Assembly: GCA_947627985.1 (NCBI GenBank)
Contig: CANQYD010000006.1
Span: 1 to 64,000, forward strand
DNA: 64,000 nucleotides
DNA from: an uncultured Clostridia bacterium
Lineage (GTDB): Bacteria > Bacillota > Clostridia > Oscillospirales > Ruminococcaceae
Reading direction: 5' to 3'
Shown here: positions 56,872 through 64,000 of the stretch, piece after piece
How the letters are laid out: every line of letters starts with the position of its first letter
Numbering within the stretch: the first letter of the stretch is position 1
Notes under the pieces: model-generated
What the model saw: only the letters and a program-made list of their open reading frames with translations
Told to the model about the DNA's origin: nothing
The model's database searches: none
Made by a program: the position numbers and the translations under genes

Positions 56872-57303
56872 TGAAAAAAATACTGCATAATACCTCAGAT
56901 ATTGCTTCTTCCCCGGTTTTTCCTTGATATGACAGGCGCCCGTTTCGGGAATGCTTGTTTAGTAACTCGTTCATATAAGGATGACGGAATATTTTTCCTC
57001 ATTTATTTAGCAACGGTGATATTATTCATATTTAAGGAAAAATTAGGAAAATAGGCTGTTGCGGTATGGGCGTCAATATGGTTTGTGATTCAATTTTTAT
57101 GCCACGAATGGTATACAATTTTTGGCAAAGGGATAATGGGCTCGCTTGAGGGGAAGATAAAGTTTTTTTCGGGGACTCTGAAGTGGCTTGAGATTGACGG
57201 AAGATATATTCCCGATGCTTATCATACTCTTTTGCATATTCTCATTTTAACGGTTGTTATTACGACGGCAATTTATATCAGAAAAGATAAAAAGGAAATA
57301 TAA
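56872..57303 (+). pseudogene. Degraded small membrane protein gene
   Basis: IFFLIYLATVILFIFKEKLGK*AVAVWASIWFVIQFLCHEWYTIFGKGIMGSLEGKIKFFSG: in-frame TAG inside continuous coding-like sequence. Confidence 0.6.
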
Positions 57304-57399
57304 ATTGCCGGTTGAATTACTGCTTCGGCGATTGATATGCCTTGGATTCTTCCCTCAACAAATGAGTACCCGCCCCTCAAAGGCAGGTACTCATTTTTT

Positions 57400-57555
57400 C
57401 AATACCAATCGTGCTTCTCGCGGCGGTCAAGCGCGTTGATTTGCGTGATTTCTTCCTCACTCAGCTCAAACCCGAACAGGTCGAGATTCTCCCTGATATG
57501 CTCGGGATTGCTTGACCCCGGGATCACAACCACGCTCTTTTGTATATTTCCGTTT
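57400..57555 (-). pseudogene. C-terminal remnant of aldo/keto reductase
   Basis: Minus-strand translation NGNIQKSVVVIPGSSNPEHIRENLDLFGFELSEEEITQINALDRREKHDWY*. Confidence 0.72.
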
Positions 57556-57603
57556 TCAAAAGTCCGTCCTCGCTGCCGTCATTCAAACGCGCCGTCTCTC
57601 AAC

Positions 57604-58653
57604 TCAACTATCGACCGAAACCGTAACCGTCACATCGCCGTCGCCGAATATTTCCGAAAGCTCTTCCGCCGTCGCATTTTCGATCTTCCCAAGGCGCGTG
57701 TAGCTCCAGGAATTTTCGCCGTAAAAAACAGTCATTTGATTTCCCTGATAGAGCATAATATCGCCCGGCTGCGCAGTCAGCTGTTCATCGCTTTTTGTGA
57801 GGGACTGCGGAAGCTTTCCGACTTTCTCAAAGCTGCCGTATTCATTTAAATCAACCGTCAACGGCTCGTTTTTGATGATTTCATAAAGCTCCTGCGCCGC
57901 CTTTGTATCCGCCAAAGTTGCCATCAGGATATGCCCGTTTACCGAAATTTTCATCGTTCTTTCCTCTTTTTTAATATTGTTTTCGACCCAATCCGCAATT
58001 TCTTTTTGTGATGTATCAGCCGCGAACCTCTCCCCGTCGAGCCAGTTTGCATTCGGGGCAAGTTCATGCAGATTATCCGCACTCGACCCTATCCCGCTCG
58101 AATGCGACGTGCAGAACGGCAAAATTGTCTTGCCCGAAAAATCGTAGCTCTCTAAAAAAGTATAAATGATTTTCGGCGCCTGACCGTGCCAAATCGGGTA
58201 TCCTAAAATCAAGGTGTCGTACTTCTTCATATCCTCGACCGAGCCGGAAATTTCGGGTCTTGCCGATGGGTCAGCCTGCTCTCGGTCGGCTCGGCAATCG
58301 GTATAATATGCCAAATCCTCGTCGGTGTACGGTTCGGCAGGGGTTATTTCGTAGATGTCCGCGCCGAGAGTTTCCGCGGCATAATCCGCAAGCTTCTCGG
58401 TCGTTCCTGTCGCGGAAAAATATGCAACGATGATTGATGAATTTTCAGATTCGACCAATTCTTCCGGCTCAACCTGTTTGGTCGGCGCAGCTTTAGGCTC
58501 GGTGACAAATAATTTTTCCGTCACTTCAAAATTACTTATATCATGTGTTTCCTGCATGCCCGGATAGGATTCGACGGACTTATTATCTGCGCAGGAGACA
58601 AGGCATACGCAGCCGACGAGAGCGACAAAAAAGCAGCAAATTATTCTTTTCAT
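57604..58653 (-). CDS. Flavodoxin fused to cyclophilin-like fold domain, lipoprotein
   Basis: SSIIVAYFSATGTTEKLADYAAETLGADIYEITPAEPYT; C-terminal MKISVNGHILMATLADTKAAQELYEIIKNEPLTVDLNEYGSFEKVG; N-terminal lipobox-like VSC. Confidence 0.88.
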   Translation of the reverse strand: MKRIICCFFVALVGCVCLVSCADNKSVESYPGMQETHDISNFEVTEKLFVTEPKAAPTKQVEPEELVESENSSIIVAYFSATGTTEKLADYAAETLGADIYEITPAEPYTDEDLAYYTDCRADREQADPSARPEISGSVEDMKKYDTLILGYPIWHGQAPKIIYTFLESYDFSGKTILPFCTSHSSGIGSSADNLHELAPNANWLDGERFAADTSQKEIADWVENNIKKEERTMKISVNGHILMATLADTKAAQELYEIIKNEPLTVDLNEYGSFEKVGKLPQSLTKSDEQLTAQPGDIMLYQGNQMTVFYGENSWSYTRLGKIENATAEELSEIFGDGDVTVTVSVDS

Positions 58654-59651
58654 ATCTGCTTCCCGAGATTCTCCACAAAGAATTTTTCAAGCTTGTCAAA
58701 CGGTATAGCATTTTTCCCGCCGCCGTCATAGAGGTCGGTATGCGACGCGCCCGGGATAATCAAAAGCTCCTTATTTTCGGCATATTTGCTGTCGCGGGTC
58801 ATGTCGGCGTAAGCGTCTTTGCCGAAATAGAGCGAATGCGCCTTTTCGCCGTGGACGACGAGCACCGCCGAGCGGATTTCGCAGGAATATTTCAGAATCG
58901 GCTGGTTCATGAAACTCATGCAGCCGATAACGTTCCAGCCGTCGTTTGAGTTCAGGCTGCGCTTGTGATAGCCGCGCTTGGTCTTGTAATAATCGTAATA
59001 GTCCTTAACAAAATAAGGCGCGTCGTCGGGCAGCGGGTCGACAACTCCGCCGCCGAGGGTGTAGCTGCCGTTCTTGAAATCTTCGGTGCGTTGTGCATTG
59101 AGTGCGAGCTTCTTCTGATAGCGCGCCTCCTCGCTGTTTTCCGCGTCAAAGTAGCCGTTTGCATTGACGCGTGTCATGTCGTACATCGTCATCGCCGCCG
59201 TCGCCTTGATTCGCGTATCAAGAGCCGCCGCGTTTATCGCCAGCCCGCCCCAGCCGCAAATGCCGATGATACCGATCTTCTCGGGGTCAACATTTTCGCG
59301 AGTGGAAAGAAAATCCACCGCCGCCATAAAGTCCTCGGTGTTGATGTCGGGAGAAGCCATGTACCTCGGCACCCCGCCGCTCTCACCGGTAAAGGACGGG
59401 TCGAAGGCGAGGGTGAGGAAGCCGCGCTCAGCCATCGTCTGGGCATACAGTCCCGAAGCCTGCTCCTTGACCGCGCCGAAAGGACCGCATACGGCAATCG
59501 CAGGCAACCTTCCTGCCGCATTTTTGGGGATATACATATCCGCCACGAGGGTAATTCCGTAGCGGTTCGGAAATGTCACCTTGCAATGCTCGACAGCCTT
59601 GCTTTTCGGGAAAGTTTTGTCCCATCTCGTACCCAATTTCAGTTCAGACAT
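58650..59651 (-). CDS. Alpha/beta hydrolase
   Basis: LPAIAVCGPFGAVKEQASGLYAQTMAERGFLTLAFDPSFTGESGG; IGIIGICGWGGLAINAA. Confidence 0.9.
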   Translation of the reverse strand: MSELKLGTRWDKTFPKSKAVEHCKVTFPNRYGITLVADMYIPKNAAGRLPAIAVCGPFGAVKEQASGLYAQTMAERGFLTLAFDPSFTGESGGVPRYMASPDINTEDFMAAVDFLSTRENVDPEKIGIIGICGWGGLAINAAALDTRIKATAAMTMYDMTRVNANGYFDAENSEEARYQKKLALNAQRTEDFKNGSYTLGGGVVDPLPDDAPYFVKDYYDYYKTKRGYHKRSLNSNDGWNVIGCMSFMNQPILKYSCEIRSAVLVVHGEKAHSLYFGKDAYADMTRDSKYAENKELLIIPGASHTDLYDGGGKNAIPFDKLEKFFVENLGKQI

Positions 59652-59792
59652 CAAAATCTTCCTTTCAATTTGTTTTTTTATTATTATATCACCGCCGTGC
59701 AAAAATATCAAATACATATATTATATGGTATAATATACTTGAAAGGTATAGCTAAATATGTTATAATATAATCAAAAAATGGAGGATAAATT

Positions 59793-60680
59793 ATGGATAT
59801 TCGGGTTTTGGAATATTTTCTGACAGTTGCCAAAGAGGGAAGTATTACGCGGGCTGCGGAGGCTCTGCACATGACCCAACCGCCGCTTTCAAGGCAGTTA
59901 AAAGACCTTGAAGATGAGCTTGGCAAGCAGCTTTTTGTGCGTGGGAGCAAAAAGATCACCCTCACCGAAGATGGAGTTCTGCTTCGGAAAAGGGCTGAGG
60001 AGATAGTTGATCTACTTAACAAAACGAAGTCAGAACTGAGCTCGGACGACGGCAATATCTCGGGGGATATATACATCGGGAGCGGCGAAACAGACGCGTT
60101 TTCGGTGGTCGCGGAGACCGCAAAAAGGCTGCAAAAAACATATCCCAAAATTCGCTACCAAATCTACAGCGGCGACGCCGAGAGGATCACGGAACGGCTT
60201 GACAAGGGGCTTTTGGACTTTGGGCTGCTGGTCGCGGGCGAGCCGTTTGATCCTAAAAAGTACGATTATATAAGCCTTCCGGCGAGGGACAGGTGGGGCG
60301 TTTTGATGCGCTCCGACTGCAAACTGGCGCGAAAAAAGTCCGTCAAGCCGGAGGATTTGCACGACCTGCCGCTGCTGATTTCGCACCAAACCGCCGTGGG
60401 CAACGAAGTTTTTGATTGGCTTGGTAAAAGCATAAACGAGTTAAATATCGTGGCGTTTTATGATCTTTTGTATAACGCCTCGCGGTTCGTAAAATCGGGG
60501 CTCGGCTATGCGATCACGCTCGACAAACTGACCAACTTCGGCGAAGGAAATGAGCTGTGTTTTCGTCCTCTGAGACCGAAATTGGAAACCGGTCTTTGCA
60601 TAGTTTGGAAGCGCGGGCAGGTGTTTTCCAAGGCTGCAGAGATGTTTTTAAGCGAGATGAGGGGCGAAATGTTAGAGTAG
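59793..60680 (+). CDS. LysR family transcriptional regulator
   Basis: MDIRVLEYFLTVAKEGSITRAAEALHMTQPPLSRQLKDLEDELGKQLF. Confidence 0.95.
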   Translation: MDIRVLEYFLTVAKEGSITRAAEALHMTQPPLSRQLKDLEDELGKQLFVRGSKKITLTEDGVLLRKRAEEIVDLLNKTKSELSSDDGNISGDIYIGSGETDAFSVVAETAKRLQKTYPKIRYQIYSGDAERITERLDKGLLDFGLLVAGEPFDPKKYDYISLPARDRWGVLMRSDCKLARKKSVKPEDLHDLPLLISHQTAVGNEVFDWLGKSINELNIVAFYDLLYNASRFVKSGLGYAITLDKLTNFGEGNELCFRPLRPKLETGLCIVWKRGQVFSKAAEMFLSEMRGEMLE

Positions 60681-61147
60681 TTTACTGCTTAATATTTTTT
60701 GAAATGAAAAGACCGCGCCGTTTCTCGTCCCGACCTCGCGCTTTCGCTGCTCGGGATTGGGAGCGTTCATTTCATCCAAGCGGTTGAGAATTTCGGAGTC
60801 GGATATGCCGTCTACGGACTGTTCAACTGTAATTTTTCTGCTTTTTCTTGCCATTTCTCGCCTCCTTAGCTTGCTTTGAGCATACTTTATAGCCCAGCTA
60901 AAATATGTAATCCTCCAAAACAACCTTGTCGTCCTGCCTGAGATATTTGACGAGCTTTTCAACAATCGGCGGAATGCTTTCTTCAAGATGTAATATAATA
61001 ATTATAGCACGGTTTGAAAGGCATAGCAATAAGATATTTGCGTTTGGCAAAAGAAAAGGCTTTCGCTTGTTTTGGGGGCAAAAGCCTTTTGTTTTTTAAA
61101 TGTAATGTAAGCGTGGGGGTGAGGGTCTTTAAGTGTGGGGAACGCAC

Positions 61148-62248
61148 CTACCCCCTCACCCCCACATGCCTCGTCACCCCGTCCTCCTCATACTCCGCCA
61201 CAAAACCTCCCTCGACCGCTACGACCCTCATCAGCTCACACCCCTCCGGCAGGCTGCATCTCACATGCCCCGCCTCGCTTCCGTCGGTCGGGAAAATCCA
61301 CGCCTCGGCTTTCCCGGAACCCGGCTTGCGCCAGATCACCGCATAATCCCCATCAAAGGCACTCGACAGCCCGCCCGAGGGGATATCCTCTCCCCAGACA
61401 AAGTCGCTGCCGACCACCAAAAATCCCTCGCCGCGCGGAAAAATTCTCAACTCCCCGCCGAAATCGGTCTCAAACAGCCTCTCATACCCCTCAAGCAGCC
61501 CGCTCAGGCTGTACCTGTAGAGATTATAGACGAAAATCCCGTCCTCCAAGCCTCGTCCGAGCGCGCAAATTTCGCCGTCCTTAAAGCAAAAATCCATCAG
61601 CTCGGCGCCGCTCGAAGAGCCGTTTTTGAAGTCCTCCTCGGCGACCTCGCGGGCGATTTCCGTCAAGCCGTTTTCGTTTTTGATATATATCGCCGCCTCG
61701 CAGCTCCTGTTTTCCTCGTTTTCTTTTATGGATTTTGTAAGTACCCCGATCTGCTCCTCCCCGAACCTTATCGAAGCCGAAAAGACGCCGCCGTCCTCTA
61801 TCTGCATATCCCCGACGATTGAGACATAACCGTCCGAAGCCGCCGCCAGCCTGACCGTCCCCTTCTTATCCTCGGGGTGGATCGCAAAATACATCTTCCC
61901 ATCTACTGACCCCGCAAAATCGCAGATAGAGCCGTTTATGCCTTCCTGCTCATTCAATGCGCCCAGCTCCGTCTTTACGCCGTATTTCCAGCACCTCAGA
62001 TTACCGCCGTCGCCGGTCGGCACCGACATGTCGTAACCGTAAAATTCACCGATTTTCCCGCCTAAGAGCCGGCAGCCGTCGATCTCGGGGTGATCGGAAT
62101 ATTCCCCCTCAAGCTCGGAGATATTGACATAATCTTCCTCATCATATACCTCCGCCGTGACGTTTTGCGTCTCTTCCCGATCGCGAGCGCCGGGAAAACC
62201 GCAGGAGACGAGCGTCATCAATATCAAAAAAATTATCGCTTTTTTCAT
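61148..62248 (-). CDS. Putative lipoprotein of unknown function
   Basis: MKKAIIFLILMTLVSCGFPGARDREETQNV lipobox; 366-aa open frame. Confidence 0.65.
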   Translation of the reverse strand: MKKAIIFLILMTLVSCGFPGARDREETQNVTAEVYDEEDYVNISELEGEYSDHPEIDGCRLLGGKIGEFYGYDMSVPTGDGGNLRCWKYGVKTELGALNEQEGINGSICDFAGSVDGKMYFAIHPEDKKGTVRLAAASDGYVSIVGDMQIEDGGVFSASIRFGEEQIGVLTKSIKENEENRSCEAAIYIKNENGLTEIAREVAEEDFKNGSSSGAELMDFCFKDGEICALGRGLEDGIFVYNLYRYSLSGLLEGYERLFETDFGGELRIFPRGEGFLVVGSDFVWGEDIPSGGLSSAFDGDYAVIWRKPGSGKAEAWIFPTDGSEAGHVRCSLPEGCELMRVVAVEGGFVAEYEEDGVTRHVGVRG

Positions 62249-62496
62249 CAAAAACCACTCCCAAAAAAGATTATCCGATAAAATTATAGCCCATCGCGCG
62301 CCCGATTTCAATCCCGAAAATCTTAAGAATTTCTTAATTTTCCCTGCCAAAAGTTACAATTCGGTAACACGGTGACGCAATAAATTACAATTCGGCAACA
62401 AAACGGTTAAGGATTGGTAAATCCCCTTGACGTCGGGCTTTGCGGGTGATAGTATATACTCGGGAAACAATTTCGGGACAGGATCGAGGGGTAAAA

Positions 62497-63033
62497 ATGA
62501 AAAAGCTGATCTCACTGATTTTGGCAATCTGCACGCTCACGGCTATGTGCGCCTGCGCCGAGAAACTTCGGGAGATTTCACCCGATGAAGCGCGGGAGCT
62601 TGCAAACGGAGCGCTCATGCTCGAAGCGGTGCTCGACGGAGGTTCCCAAAACGTCTCGGGAGCCGGGATAGTCACCGAAAACGGCGAGGATTATGCGCCC
62701 GCCGAGGACCCGAAATATGCCGTTTGGAGCGATTTTGAGGCAGCGGTCAAAGATGTTTTTGATGATGATTATGCCTGCGCGCTTCTTTCCTCAGGCAGAT
62801 GCCTTGAAATGAACGGCTCGACCTACCTGAAATATAACGAAACAGACTCCGACCCGACCTACTCCGCCCTCAGCTTCGGCGATGTAGATATCGACCCCGA
62901 AAGCAACTCCGAGACCGCCGCCGGCACCCTCGCTCTCACCACCCCGACCGGCGAAAAAACGCTGTATATCGATTACGTCAATACCCCAAACGGCTGGAAA
63001 ATTGCGGGGATAGATTTTGGGGATTTAAGGTAA
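62497..63033 (+). CDS. Putative lipoprotein of unknown function
   Basis: MKKLISLILAICTLTAMCACAEKLREISPDEARELANGALML lipobox. Confidence 0.7.
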   Translation: MKKLISLILAICTLTAMCACAEKLREISPDEARELANGALMLEAVLDGGSQNVSGAGIVTENGEDYAPAEDPKYAVWSDFEAAVKDVFDDDYACALLSSGRCLEMNGSTYLKYNETDSDPTYSALSFGDVDIDPESNSETAAGTLALTTPTGEKTLYIDYVNTPNGWKIAGIDFGDLR

Positions 63034-63290
63034 ATAAGAGGCAGACTTATCTGCTCCGCCCTCAGCTTCGGCGATGTAGATATCTACCCCGAAAGCAACT
63101 CCGAAACCGCCGCCGGCACCCTCACCCTCGCCACCCCGACCGGCGAAAAAACGCTGTATATTGATTACGTCAATACCCCAAACGGCTGGAGGATTGCGGG
63201 GATAGATTTGGTGGATTGAAGGTCAATAAGAGGCGGGGTTATCTGCTCCGCCCGCAGCTTTGGTGATGTAGATATACCCTCAAAAAAGCA
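62863..63290 (+). repeat. 192-bp direct repeat, about 2.2 copies, derived from the 3' end of the preceding lipoprotein gene
   Basis: TCCGCCCTCAGCTTCGGCGATGTAGATATC at 62863, 63055 and degraded at 63247; equal spacing of 192. Confidence 0.88.
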
Positions 63291-63567
63291 CCTTCGACCT
63301 CACACCCCAACCGGCTTTCAGATATTAAATATCAAGCTTCCGACCACCTTTGAGAGCCGAAAAAATAAAAATTTAACACCTTAAAGCATGAGTAACCCAC
63401 ACCCCCGGACGCAACCCACTCCTGCTGCAAGAAGAGGTTTATAAAGCCCCGGCTGATCAAACGGGGAAGGGGCGGGGGCGAGGTGAATCCCTCCCGCCCC
63501 TCAAACCCATTCCCGCAGGCAACACCTTATAAATCTACCCTCTGACCGTCTGCCTTCTGCCGTCTAT

Positions 63568-64000
63568 TCACAGCTCCCTCCCCCTATAAAACACCCCCGA
63601 CAGCGCCCACGACCCCGCAAAGATCAGCAGGCTCACCGCCACCGCCGCAGCCATGATCCACGCCCCGCTTGCGGTGATATTCCCGAGCGTCTCCGTCACA
63701 CCTTTCTCGGTGCCGAAGCTGACACCCATCGCGCCCAAGCCTCCGCACAAGCCTCCGAAAACCATGAACATAAACCTGCCCTTTTCCACTCCGAGCTTGA
63801 AAAGGAAAGGCATAATTATCGAGATCACGCCGAGAAGTATCAGATACAGCGCAAAGCACGGGAGGATCAGCTTCAGACCCGTGAGGTCCTTGAAGCCCCC
63901 TATTGCCGCGTTTATTATTATGCTCACCGCAGTCAGTATGCAGAAAAATACATAAAACACAATCATTGTGATATATTTGACCGAGACGAACTGAACCCTT
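63568..64000 (-). CDS. C-terminal part of a polytopic membrane protein (ABC-2 permease-like), truncated by the window edge
   Basis: Frame stays open past the first Met to the window end (RVQFVSVKYITMIVFYVFFCILTAV...). Confidence 0.55.
   Translation of the reverse strand, partial: RVQFVSVKYITMIVFYVFFCILTAVSIIINAAIGGFKDLTGLKLILPCFALYLILLGVISIIMPFLFKLGVEKGRFMFMVFGGLCGGLGAMGVSFGTEKGVTETLGNITASGAWIMAAAVAVSLLIFAGSWALSGVFYRGREL

Noticed and set aside
60672-60986. 104-aa minus-strand ORF (..MARKSRKITVEQSVDGISDSEILNRLDEMNAPNPEQ..)
   Set aside because: May be a recombinase-related relic, but no domain could be assigned with confidence; left unannotated.
1-64000. tRNA/rRNA genes
   Set aside because: No credible tRNA cloverleaf with a TTCRANN T-loop or rRNA segment was noticed; the cloverleaf-like repeats lack tRNA consensus features.

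Overview
Window from a GC-rich, probably spore-forming Firmicute (Clostridia/Oscillospiraceae-like; inferred from dpaA/dpaB and overall gene content). About 45 credible CDSs: inorganic pyrophosphatase, glucuronate isomerase, an orphan response regulator, a serine hydrolase, a LexA-boxed Y-family polymerase/metallopeptidase/YolD operon, GH31, GH2 and GH94 enzymes, an acyl-CoA ligase/SSS symporter/PaaK/ACT operon, metY and metA, a polyphosphate-polymerase/DUF4956 pair, rodA, galactokinase, trmB, dpaAB, a BlaI/BlaR1-like pair with a very large sensor region, and a flavodoxin/hydrolase/LysR group beside decayed genes. The most unusual content is intergenic. (1) An IS1-like element and about 124-bp MITEs share a terminal sequence; the MITEs have 9-10 bp target duplications, and three independent insertions end exactly 16 bp upstream of a -35 hexamer. 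(2) A hairpin array lies at gene 3' ends. Its stems change between copies while pairing is kept, one module always has a GNRA loop and another always CGCA. (3) A five-copy element has an exchangeable central palindrome between constant flanks. (4) A cloverleaf-like multi-hairpin repeat occurs, including a 286-bp tandem array. All calls come from reading the sequence; no database search or folding was run.
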